This document shows, piece after piece, positions 10,256-19,000 of a stretch of 64,000 nt of DNA. The stretch spans positions 1 to 64,000 of the forward strand of contig CACHEF010000004.1 in the NCBI GenBank assembly GCA_902578775.1, in the 5' to 3' direction. Every line of letters begins with the position of its first letter. The stretch's first letter is position 1. This stretch comes from an uncultured Pelagibacteraceae bacterium (GTDB lineage: Bacteria; Pseudomonadota; Alphaproteobacteria; Pelagibacterales; Pelagibacteraceae). Made by a program: the position numbers and the translations under genes. The notes under the pieces are model-generated. The model ran no database searches. It worked only from the letters and a program-made list of their open reading frames with translations, and was not told the DNA's origin.

Positions 10256-10798
10256 ATGGATTCATTTGAAATTAACAAAATTGTTGCTGCAATTCTTTTG
10301 GTTGCATTACTAGTTATTGGAATTGGGAAAGTTTCTAATATAATATTTTATGTGGAAAAACCTGAAAAGCCAAGTTACGTCGTAGAAGTTGAGCAAGTTG
10401 CTACAAATAGCACTGAGCCAGCATCTGAAACAACTGAACAAAAAATTGATATTGATGCATTAATGGCTATGGGAGATATAGCTACGGGAGAAAAAGTTTT
10501 TAAAAAATGTGCTGCTTGTCATTCAATTATCAAAGGCGGCAAAAATAATATTGGACCAGCGTTATATAATGTTGTCGGTAGACGAGTTGGCTCCATAAGT
10601 GATTATAAATATTCTAAAGCTCTTTCTGAATACGACAAGAATTGGACAATAGAAGAATTAAATGGTTACTTAATAAAACCAGCCAAATGGATTAAAGGAA
10701 CTAAAATGGCATTTGCTGGATTGAGAAAAGAGAAAGATAGAGCTTCAGTAATCAAATATCTCAATCAAAATACAGACAACCCACTTCAGTTACCTTAA
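10256..10798 (+). CDS. Membrane-anchored c-type cytochrome
   Basis: N-terminal TM segment, CAACH haem-binding motif, GPALYNVVGRRVGS and distal Met (GTKMAF). Confidence 0.92.
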   Translation: MDSFEINKIVAAILLVALLVIGIGKVSNIIFYVEKPEKPSYVVEVEQVATNSTEPASETTEQKIDIDALMAMGDIATGEKVFKKCAACHSIIKGGKNNIGPALYNVVGRRVGSISDYKYSKALSEYDKNWTIEELNGYLIKPAKWIKGTKMAFAGLRKEKDRASVIKYLNQNTDNPLQLP

Positions 10799-11719
10799 TT
10801 TTCCAAAACAATATAACAATATGCTTTTTTGCACATGAACTCTATTAATGGCCTGCAACCATACTTTTGAATTTTTACTTCTAAAAACAATATCATCTAC
10901 CTCAGACCCTCTGGGTAAACAATGTAAAAAAACACAATTTTTTTTCGCATAACTCATTAGTTTTTCGCTTACTTTAAATTTTTTAAAATGATTTATTTTA
11001 TTAATCTTATTTACTTTGTCATTAATAGATATAACCTTATCTGAAAATATTACATCTGCATTCATTGCTGCTTTTTTTACATCGTGAAAAATATTAATTT
11101 TTTTATTCTGACTTTTGACCCAATCTAAAATAAATTTTTTAGGTCTATATTTTTTGGGACAACCAATACTTAATTTAAACGAAAACTTTACAGATGCAGC
11201 TATCAAACTATTGAGCACGTTATTTGAGTCACCTATCCAAGTAATATTTAATTTTGAAATTGGTTTTTTTTTAATTTCTTCAACAGTAAATACATCTGAT
11301 AAAACTTGGGTTGGATGTGAACATGGAGATAAACCATTAATAATGGGTATAGTTAAATATTTTTTGAAGTTGTCCAATTTTTCATTACTATCGGTTCTCA
11401 ACATAAAACCATCTCCATAACTAGAGAGAATTTTTGCAGTATCTTCCAGGGATTCTCCACCTTCTCCAAGATGCAATTCATTAGATCGTAATGTAATTGT
11501 TCCACCACCTAATTGTTTAATCGCAAGGTAAAAACTCAATCTTGTTCGTAAGCTTGATTTTTCAAACATTTGGATCAACAATTTACCTTTTAAGGGAATA
11601 TCTTTATCTGGTTGTAAAGTGCTTAATTTTAGTCTTTTTTGTTTTCTTTTTTTTGCGTCTGTTAATATTTTTCTAAGATCTTTTGATGAAATATCTTTAA
11701 TATTAATAAAATGTTTCAT
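10790..11719 (-). CDS. argF: Ornithine carbamoyltransferase
   Basis: FEKSSLRTRLSF, NGLSPCSHPTQ, FLHCLPRGSEVDDIVF. Confidence 0.95.
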   Translation of the reverse strand: MKHFINIKDISSKDLRKILTDAKKRKQKRLKLSTLQPDKDIPLKGKLLIQMFEKSSLRTRLSFYLAIKQLGGGTITLRSNELHLGEGGESLEDTAKILSSYGDGFMLRTDSNEKLDNFKKYLTIPIINGLSPCSHPTQVLSDVFTVEEIKKKPISKLNITWIGDSNNVLNSLIAASVKFSFKLSIGCPKKYRPKKFILDWVKSQNKKINIFHDVKKAAMNADVIFSDKVISINDKVNKINKINHFKKFKVSEKLMSYAKKNCVFLHCLPRGSEVDDIVFRSKNSKVWLQAINRVHVQKSILLYCFGKLR

Positions 11720-11723
11720 TTAA

Positions 11724-12887
11724 TTAGTAACTAGAACAAACTTTATTTAATATTTTTAAAGCCATATCAAGTTCAGTTTTTTTTACATTAAGTGGTGGTA
11801 AAATTCTTACTACATTTTCTGCAGCTCTAATTGTGAGCATTTTATAATCCATCAACTTCTTTATAAATTTTGTTTGATCCTTATATAATTGTAATCCTAT
11901 TAAAAAACCTCTTCCTCTAACCTCTTTAATTATATTTGGATATTTTTTTTGAATATTATTTAGTTGAGCAAGGAAATATTTTGAATTTTTTTTTACATTA
12001 TTTAAAAAACTTTTCTTAGAGATAATATCAAAAACAGTATTTCCTATTTGCATTGCCAAAGGATTACCCCCAAAAGTCGACCCATGTGTACCGGCTATCA
12101 TGCCCGATGCAACTTTTTTATTCATTAAAACTGCACCTATTGGAAAACCTCCACCAATACCTTTCGCAATTGGAACAATATCAGGTTTAACTTTCGATTT
12201 TTCGAAAGCAAAAAAATCCCCTGATCTACCAATTCCGCACTGAACCTCATCTAAAATAAGTAATATTTTTTTTTTATTACATAGTTTTCTTAAACCTTTT
12301 AAACACCAATCGGGTATAACTTTAATTCCACCTTCTCCCATAATAGTTTCAACCATAATTGCTGCTGTATTCTTAGTAATCTTTTTCTTTAAAGACTTGT
12401 GATCACCAAACTTAAAATGATCAAATCCCAAAACTTTGGGACCAAATCCTTCTGTCATTTTTTTACTTCCACTAGCATAAATGGCCGCAATAGTTCTACC
12501 GTGGAAAGAATTTTTAATGCATAAAATTCGATTTTTTTTAGGCTTACCTATGGAATAAAAATACCTTCTAGCCACTTTAATTGCAGCTTCAGTTGCCTCA
12601 GCACCACTGTTTTGAAACATTACATAATCTGCAAATGTATTTTGTGCAATTTTTTTTGCTAATCTTTCTCCTTCTGGAATAATAAATGCATTAGACACAT
12701 GCCAGATTTTTTTAGATTGATTTCTTAATGTTTTAATTAATTTTGGGTTTGCATGTCCTAAGGAATTAACTGCTATACCCTGAACGAAATCTAAATATTT
12801 TTCTCCTTTGGTTGAGAATAAAAAACTACCTTTACCTCTAATAAAAGCAATTTTTTTTCGTCTATAATTTTTAGTAAGAAAACTCAT
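11724..12887 (-). CDS. argD: Acetylornithine aminotransferase
   Basis: Class III aminotransferase (ILDEVQCGIGRSGDFFAFE, PIAKGIGGGFPIGAVL, GTHGSTFGGNPLA); adjacent to argF. Confidence 0.93.
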   Translation of the reverse strand: MSFLTKNYRRKKIAFIRGKGSFLFSTKGEKYLDFVQGIAVNSLGHANPKLIKTLRNQSKKIWHVSNAFIIPEGERLAKKIAQNTFADYVMFQNSGAEATEAAIKVARRYFYSIGKPKKNRILCIKNSFHGRTIAAIYASGSKKMTEGFGPKVLGFDHFKFGDHKSLKKKITKNTAAIMVETIMGEGGIKVIPDWCLKGLRKLCNKKKILLILDEVQCGIGRSGDFFAFEKSKVKPDIVPIAKGIGGGFPIGAVLMNKKVASGMIAGTHGSTFGGNPLAMQIGNTVFDIISKKSFLNNVKKNSKYFLAQLNNIQKKYPNIIKEVRGRGFLIGLQLYKDQTKFIKKLMDYKMLTIRAAENVVRILPPLNVKKTELDMALKILNKVCSSY

Positions 12888-13069
12888 ATTAAGTTTTATT
12901 ATTTAATTGATTTAAATTAAATTAGATAGATTCAATTATCGATTGAAAAATATTAAATTGATTCTTAAATAATGTTGATAAGTGCCAATAATTTCTTGTT
13001 ATTATTAAAATAATAACACTATATTGTGTTTATAAATAAATTATATACATTATATAGATATTGATAGTT

Positions 13070-13564
13070 ATGAGTTGGACAGATGAAAAAGTCGCCAAAC
13101 TAAAAGAATTATGGGGTAAAGGGAATACTGCTAGTCAAATTGCTGAAATTATTGGTGGAATTAGTAGGAACGCCGTAATTGGTAAAGCTCATAGACTAAA
13201 TTTATCAGCAAAAATAAAAACTAGAACAGCAACATCAAACAAAAGCTTTGAAAATTCTATTGAGCAAAATAATAATAAATTCAAAAGAAGTAGAAAAAGT
13301 AGATTTAAATCATTAATCATCGAAAAAGACTTTGAACCAGAAAATCCAAAACATTTAGAAGAATTAGATGAGAGCTTGTGTAAGTGGCCTATTGGACACC
13401 CCGATGAAAAAAATTTTTATTTTTGTGGTAGATCCTCTTTGAAGGATTTTTCATATTGTAAATTACATTTACTTTACGCATATCAGCCTAAAGGCAAAAA
13501 AGAAGATGTGAGTGATAAAGAGGAAGATTCAGAAATTATTGAAAAGAAAATTCAATCTGTTTAA
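13070..13564 (+). CDS. gcrA: GcrA-family cell cycle regulator
   Basis: N-terminal MSWTDEKVAKLKELWGKGNTASQIAEIIGGISRNAVIGKAHRLNL is the GcrA DNA-binding signature. ATG at 13070 preferred over 13061. Confidence 0.93.
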   Translation: MSWTDEKVAKLKELWGKGNTASQIAEIIGGISRNAVIGKAHRLNLSAKIKTRTATSNKSFENSIEQNNNKFKRSRKSRFKSLIIEKDFEPENPKHLEELDESLCKWPIGHPDEKNFYFCGRSSLKDFSYCKLHLLYAYQPKGKKEDVSDKEEDSEIIEKKIQSV

Positions 13565-14542
13565 TTAAGATTTTGTAATCTCATTAGAAGTATATTTTTC
13601 AGTAGAAAATTGACCACCTTCGCGCCACATATAAGCATACTTTTTTACTTCATCATTAAAATACCTTTTGCTGGGTATGCCAATTTCAGAATTGCTTCTA
13701 AATTTTCCAGTTAAAATATTATCATATTTCAGAAGTCTCAATTGATCCTCTGTTAAAAGAGGATTTGGTAATAATTGAAAGATTTTTGCAGATAGAAATG
13801 CGATTGGTAATGGCATTGGAAGAAGTAATCTTTTTTTATTAATTAATTTTAAAAGTCTTTGAACGATTTCTTTGAGAGAAATTTGCTCTGGGCCAACACA
13901 TTCTATTATTTTTGAATTGATACTTTTTGTAACAACACCATAAATTATATCAGATAAATCTGAAACATGGATTGGAGTAAACTTTGTATTTCCAGAATAA
14001 TATAATGGAAAAATTGGAAGTCTACTAAGTAGAGTCATAAAGTTAGTAGTAAAATTATCATCTACAGAATAAACAACTGAAGGTCTTAAAATTGTTGCAA
14101 TCGGAAAACTATTATAAATTTTTTTTTCTCCTTCAAGTTTACTTTTTGCATAATTACTGTCTACGGCTTCATTTATTCCAAGAGCTGATACATGGATAAG
14201 ATTTTTTAATTTATATTCTCTCGACAATTTTGCAATTAAAGATGGGAATAGTGTATGAATATTATAAAAGGTATTACCTTTTTTCTTTTCAAATAAAATT
14301 CCAATTAGATTTATGCAAACATCAGATTTAGAAAAAAGATCTCTCAATTTTTGCTCATCATAAATATTTGCTTCAACTATATCTATATAACCAGCGTTTC
14401 CTTGAGTTTTAATAATATAACTTTTTTGATGGATATTTCTTGTTACAACAGTGACTCTTATATTGTTTTTTGTTAATTTTCTTATTAGATGTCTTCCAAT
14501 TTGACCGCTACCACCAAATATTAGACAATTTTTAGGTTTCAT
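13565..14542 (-). CDS. NAD(P)-binding SDR, complex I NDUFA9-like
   Basis: IFGGSGQIGRHLIRKL Rossmann motif, HVSALGINEAVDSNYAKSKLEGE, ILRPSVVY. Confidence 0.85.
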   Translation of the reverse strand: MKPKNCLIFGGSGQIGRHLIRKLTKNNIRVTVVTRNIHQKSYIIKTQGNAGYIDIVEANIYDEQKLRDLFSKSDVCINLIGILFEKKKGNTFYNIHTLFPSLIAKLSREYKLKNLIHVSALGINEAVDSNYAKSKLEGEKKIYNSFPIATILRPSVVYSVDDNFTTNFMTLLSRLPIFPLYYSGNTKFTPIHVSDLSDIIYGVVTKSINSKIIECVGPEQISLKEIVQRLLKLINKKRLLLPMPLPIAFLSAKIFQLLPNPLLTEDQLRLLKYDNILTGKFRSNSEIGIPSKRYFNDEVKKYAYMWREGGQFSTEKYTSNEITKS

Positions 14543-14559
14543 ATATAAATAATTAAAAA

Positions 14560-15171
14560 ATGAGTATTGATATTAAACTTCACAAAAATGATTTACCAGA
14601 TGATCTAAAATTAGGCAATGTAATTGCAGTTGATGGTGAATTTATGGGTCTAAATGTAAAAAGAGATCCATTATGTCTCATTCAAATTTCAACTGGCAAC
14701 TCCGATGCACACATAATTCAACTTGATAGATCTAGCTACAATGCCCCTAATTTAGTTAGAATATTAGCAGATCATTCTATTACAAAGATTTTTCATTATG
14801 GAAGGGCAGATATGGCTCATATAAAATACTACTTGAAAACTGACACTAATAATATTTTTGATACTAAAATTGCGTCTAAATTAGCAAGATCTTATTCTGA
14901 TAATCATTCTTTAAAAACATTAATTAAAGAATTCATGAATATAGATATTAGCAAACAATTTCAAAGTTCTGATTTTGGTGGTGAACTCACTTCTGCTCAG
15001 CTTAAATATTGTGCTAATGATGTAATTTTTTTACATAAAATTCATGAAGAGTTAACCAAAATTCTTAAAAGAGAAAAAAGAATAGACCTTTACAAAGATT
15101 GTCTGAATTTTCTAAAAACAAGAGTTGATCTCGATCTAGCATTGTTTAAGGATGATATCTGGTCGCATTAA
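14560..15171 (+). CDS. Ribonuclease D family 3'-5' exonuclease
   Basis: DEDD motifs: AVDGEFMGL, HYGRADMAHI, LKYCANDVIFLHKIHEEL. Confidence 0.9.
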   Translation: MSIDIKLHKNDLPDDLKLGNVIAVDGEFMGLNVKRDPLCLIQISTGNSDAHIIQLDRSSYNAPNLVRILADHSITKIFHYGRADMAHIKYYLKTDTNNIFDTKIASKLARSYSDNHSLKTLIKEFMNIDISKQFQSSDFGGELTSAQLKYCANDVIFLHKIHEELTKILKREKRIDLYKDCLNFLKTRVDLDLALFKDDIWSH

Positions 15172-15172
15172 A

Positions 15173-16138
15173 ATGAAAAAAAATATTTACGAAATTGGTA
15201 ATGATGTTGTCGACTTACAAATAAAAGCTCTAAAAAAATTAAAAAGTGCAATTGATAAATCTTTTTATGAAGCCGTAAAAGCAATCATCAAGTGTAAGTC
15301 AAAAGTGGTTGTTTGTGGTGTAGGAAAAAGTGGAAAAATCGCATCAAAAATATCCTCAACATTATCATCTGTTGGCTGTCCTTCGTTTTCGATTTCAGCT
15401 AATGATTGCTCTCATGGTGACTTAGGAAGAATTACCAATCAAGATCTGTTAATATTAATTAGTTATTCAGGAAATACTGATGAATTAAAAGATTTGATAA
15501 AATATGCAAAAAGTAACAAAATTAATTTAATAGGAATCGTTTCAAATCGAGAGTCATTTTTATTTAAGTCAGCAAATATTAAGTTATTAATACCCAGTGT
15601 TAAAGAATCTGGATTTGGAATTGTACCGACATCAAGCACAACTGCACAATTATGTTTGGGCGACGCATTAGCGATAGCTTCAATGAGTCAAAAGAAATTT
15701 GATAAATTAGATTTTAAAAAATTTCATCCAGGTGGAAATCTTGGAAATAAGTTAAAAACTGCTAATGATGTAATGTTAATAAAGAACAAAATACCTTTTG
15801 TTAATGAAAATGAAATTATGATAAATGCTTTGAAGATATTAAATAAAAAAAAACTTGGTTTTTTAGTAATAGTAAACAATGAAGGCTTAAATACTGGAGT
15901 ATTTACTGATGGTGATTTGAAGAGATTAATGCAGAAAAGAAAATTCATAAATAATTTAAAAATAAAACAATTTATGACAAAAAAACCATATGTTGTTGAA
16001 AAAGATACGTTGGCTAGTGATATTCTTAATCTCATGAATAAAAAAAAAATTACTAATGTATGTGTTTACAGTAAAAAGAATAAAAAAAAGACTATAGGTG
16101 TAATTCATATTCATAACCTTATTAAATTAATCAAATAG
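15173..16138 (+). CDS. kdsD: Arabinose-5-phosphate isomerase (KdsD/KpsF)
   Basis: SIS domain (VVCGVGKSGKIASKISSTLSS, ISYSGNTDEL) with two CBS domains. ATG at 15173 preferred. Confidence 0.93.
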   Translation: MKKNIYEIGNDVVDLQIKALKKLKSAIDKSFYEAVKAIIKCKSKVVVCGVGKSGKIASKISSTLSSVGCPSFSISANDCSHGDLGRITNQDLLILISYSGNTDELKDLIKYAKSNKINLIGIVSNRESFLFKSANIKLLIPSVKESGFGIVPTSSTTAQLCLGDALAIASMSQKKFDKLDFKKFHPGGNLGNKLKTANDVMLIKNKIPFVNENEIMINALKILNKKKLGFLVIVNNEGLNTGVFTDGDLKRLMQKRKFINNLKIKQFMTKKPYVVEKDTLASDILNLMNKKKITNVCVYSKKNKKKTIGVIHIHNLIKLIK

Positions 16139-16145
16139 CTTTTTA

Positions 16146-16727
16146 ATGAAAAGAATTGTTCAATTTACTTTACTTTGTTCAGTCATATTAGCATTGATTA
16201 TTTTTAATAATAAATATTTTTCAAAAAGTGATAAATCTTCTACAAAACAAGTAATAGCAACACCTGATAACCAGTTAGAACAAGTAAGTGAAAATAATCT
16301 TATAAAAAATTTGAAATATGAAATAAATCTGGACCAAAAAAAAAATTATATCATTACTTCAGAATTAAGTGAAATAATTGATTTTAATAACAATGAAATA
16401 GTAAAAATGAAAACAGTAAATGCTATAATAACTGATGAAAAAAAAATACCTTTACTAATTAGATCTGATAATGCTGAATATAATAATTTCAACTATCATA
16501 CTAAATTTAGAGATAATGTTTCAATTGAATATATGAATAATAAAATTTTTTCAGATAAGTTAGATTTAGATATTAAAAATAGTATAGCTAAAATTTACGA
16601 AAATGTTAGATACGTTGGAAACAACGGTATAATTACATCTGATAATATTAGGGTTGATTTAAAAACAAAAAAAATTGATATATACATGAATAATGAAAAT
16701 GATGATGTTAAGATTGAAAAAAATTAA
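16146..16727 (+). CDS. LptC/OstA-like LPS export protein
   Basis: N-terminal TM and beta-rich region (IRSDNAEYNNFNYHTKFRDNVSIEYMNNKIFSDKLDLDIKNSIAKIYENV); immediately upstream of lptB. Confidence 0.75.
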   Translation: MKRIVQFTLLCSVILALIIFNNKYFSKSDKSSTKQVIATPDNQLEQVSENNLIKNLKYEINLDQKKNYIITSELSEIIDFNNNEIVKMKTVNAIITDEKKIPLLIRSDNAEYNNFNYHTKFRDNVSIEYMNNKIFSDKLDLDIKNSIAKIYENVRYVGNNGIITSDNIRVDLKTKKIDIYMNNENDDVKIEKN

Positions 16728-16729
16728 TT

Positions 16730-17506
16730 ATGTCAAATATAAAAAAATTTAGAATAAAATCATTTAAAAAAAAGGATGTAATTTTAAAGTTGGATAGGCT
16801 TTCTTTCAAATATGGGAGAAAAATAATTTTAGATAATTTGAATTTAGAACTTGGTTATGGTCAAATATTAGGACTTCTTGGGCCAAATGGTGTTGGAAAA
16901 TCAACAATATTTAATTTAATTATAGGCCTATTATCTCCTAGTTACGGATCTGTTATTATTGAGTCTAAAAATATTAATAATTATCCAATTTATCAAAGAA
17001 CTATAGCATTTAAGATTGGTTTTGTTCCACAAAATGGAGGTTATTTTCACGATTTAACTGTATATGAAAATCTTAAAGCAATTGCAGAAATTGTGATTGA
17101 AAATTTAAGTTATCGAGAGGAAAAAATTAATTCTTTAATTTCAAAATTTGAGCTTGACTCAATTAGAGACATTAAAGCTGATTTTTTATCTGGAGGACAA
17201 AAAAAAAAGTTAGTAATAGCCCTTGCATTGCTATCTGATCCTAAAATTCTTTTGTTAGATGAACCATTTGCTGCTCTGGATGTAATGACAATAAAAATTC
17301 TACAAGAAATAATTGTAGATTTACAAAGTGTTAATAATATTTCTATTATTCTATGTGATCACCAAGCTAGAGATCTATTAGCATGTGTTGATACAGCCGT
17401 AATAATTAATAATGGAAAAGTAATTGCTCAAGGGACGCCTGCTGATTTATTACAAAATATTGAAGCTAGAAGAGCTTATTTTGGTGACTCATTCAAAATA
17501 AGTTAA
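16730..17506 (+). CDS. lptB: LPS export ABC transporter ATP-binding protein
   Basis: Walker A GPNGVGKST, signature LSGGQKKK, GFVPQNGGYFHDLTVYENL, LLDEPFAALD. Confidence 0.93.
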   Translation: MSNIKKFRIKSFKKKDVILKLDRLSFKYGRKIILDNLNLELGYGQILGLLGPNGVGKSTIFNLIIGLLSPSYGSVIIESKNINNYPIYQRTIAFKIGFVPQNGGYFHDLTVYENLKAIAEIVIENLSYREEKINSLISKFELDSIRDIKADFLSGGQKKKLVIALALLSDPKILLLDEPFAALDVMTIKILQEIIVDLQSVNNISIILCDHQARDLLACVDTAVIINNGKVIAQGTPADLLQNIEARRAYFGDSFKIS

Positions 17507-17516
17507 TTAATTTTTG

Positions 17517-18833
17517 ATGAAAAATATATTTCATTTAAATCAATCTATAAAACCTTTTAATAAACAATTAGTTTTAGAAGGAGATAAAAGTTTATCTATT
17601 AGATGGGCTTTATTAGCTTCTCAAGCTATTGGTAAATCTACTGCAAAAAATATTCTAAAATCAGATGATGTTTTAAGTACTCTAAGTTGTTTAAAAAAGC
17701 TTGGTGTAAAAATTAAACTTAATAAAGATACTTGTGTTATTCATGGATTGGGCATCAATGGATACAAATATCAAAAAAATATAATTTTAAATGCTGGAAA
17801 CTCAGGAACCTTGGGAAGATTAATAATTGGTTTACTTATCCATTCAAAGAATAATATTAAAATCATCGGTGATAAAAGTTTATCTAAAAGAGACTTCTCA
17901 AGAGTTATAAAACCGTTAAAGAGATTTGGAGCAAAATTCCTTTCGAATAATGGTAAGTTACCAATAATAATTAAAGGGACGACAAAACCTAAACCAATAA
18001 AATATATTGAAAAAAAAGGATCTGCACAATGTAAAACTTCCATTATGCTTGCTTCATTGAATACAAAAGGAACAACTTTTATAAAAGCTAAAAAATCTAG
18101 AAACCATAGTGAATTATTATTTAAATATTTAAACCTACCAATTAAAACAACTCCAGGAAAAACTTATGATTTAATTAAAATTGTTGGAAAAAAAAAAATC
18201 TACGCATTTAATTATAAAATTCCATCTGATATAAGTTCTTGTGCTTTTTTAATTGTTTTGACTGCATTATCTCAAAATTCGAAATTAATCTTAAAAAATG
18301 TAAACGTAAATCCATCAAGAATAGGTGTCATCAAAATATTAAAAATGATGGGTGTGCAAATATTATTAAAGAATATAAAATACTATAAAGGAGAAAAAAT
18401 TGCTAATATACATGTCAGAAGTGCTAAAAAAATAAAACCAATTAATTGTCCATCAATACTTAATAGCAGTATGATAGATGAGTTCTTAATTATTTTTTTA
18501 GTTGCAGCAAAGGCAAATGGTATATCTTATTTTAAAAATCTTTCAGAGTTAAATCAAAAAGAAAGTCCTAGATTAAAGTGGGGATCAAAAATTTTAAATT
18601 TAATAGGTATAAAAACAAAAATCTCAAACAACTCTATTAAAATATATGGAAATCCATATCTTATAAATAAAAAAAAAATTGTGATAAAGGGTTATCTTAA
18701 AGATCACAGAGTATTTATGACAAGTGTTGTAGCTGCATTAACTTTTGGTGGAAAATGGATTATCCACGATAAAGACTCTATAAAAACTTCTTTTCCATCT
18801 TTTTTAAAAGTAATAAAAAGTTTAAAAAAGTAA
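17517..18833 (+). CDS. aroA: 3-phosphoshikimate 1-carboxyvinyltransferase
   Basis: LNAGNSGTLGRLIIGLL, GDKSLSKRDFSRVIKPLKRFG, KDHRVFMTSVVAAL. ATG at 17517 preferred over TTG 17514. Confidence 0.93.
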   Translation: MKNIFHLNQSIKPFNKQLVLEGDKSLSIRWALLASQAIGKSTAKNILKSDDVLSTLSCLKKLGVKIKLNKDTCVIHGLGINGYKYQKNIILNAGNSGTLGRLIIGLLIHSKNNIKIIGDKSLSKRDFSRVIKPLKRFGAKFLSNNGKLPIIIKGTTKPKPIKYIEKKGSAQCKTSIMLASLNTKGTTFIKAKKSRNHSELLFKYLNLPIKTTPGKTYDLIKIVGKKKIYAFNYKIPSDISSCAFLIVLTALSQNSKLILKNVNVNPSRIGVIKILKMMGVQILLKNIKYYKGEKIANIHVRSAKKIKPINCPSILNSSMIDEFLIIFLVAAKANGISYFKNLSELNQKESPRLKWGSKILNLIGIKTKISNNSIKIYGNPYLINKKKIVIKGYLKDHRVFMTSVVAALTFGGKWIIHDKDSIKTSFPSFLKVIKSLKK

Positions 18834-18951
18834 AAATTCCAGCTATCTTGATAGTGTGCCTTTAACTAATCAAAAAGCTCAAAAACATAGCAATATAAGC
18901 AGTTTGGCAATATTTTTTAGATTATTTGCTATTGATTTAAAGCTGAATTTT
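18833..18951 (+). ncRNA. Candidate structured 5' leader of rpsA
   Basis: Outer stem 18833-18844 with 18941-18951 (11 bp, one bulge); inner stem AUAGCAA (18887-18893) with UUGCUAU (18926-18932). Hand-folded only. Confidence 0.45.
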
Positions 18952-19000
18952 AACTAAAAGATCGTGTTTTTTTAAAAATAGGCAAGAAATATACATTTTA

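Noticed and set aside
17771-18043. 90-aa antisense ORF in aroA
   Set aside because: No domain, inside a clear EPSP synthase gene.
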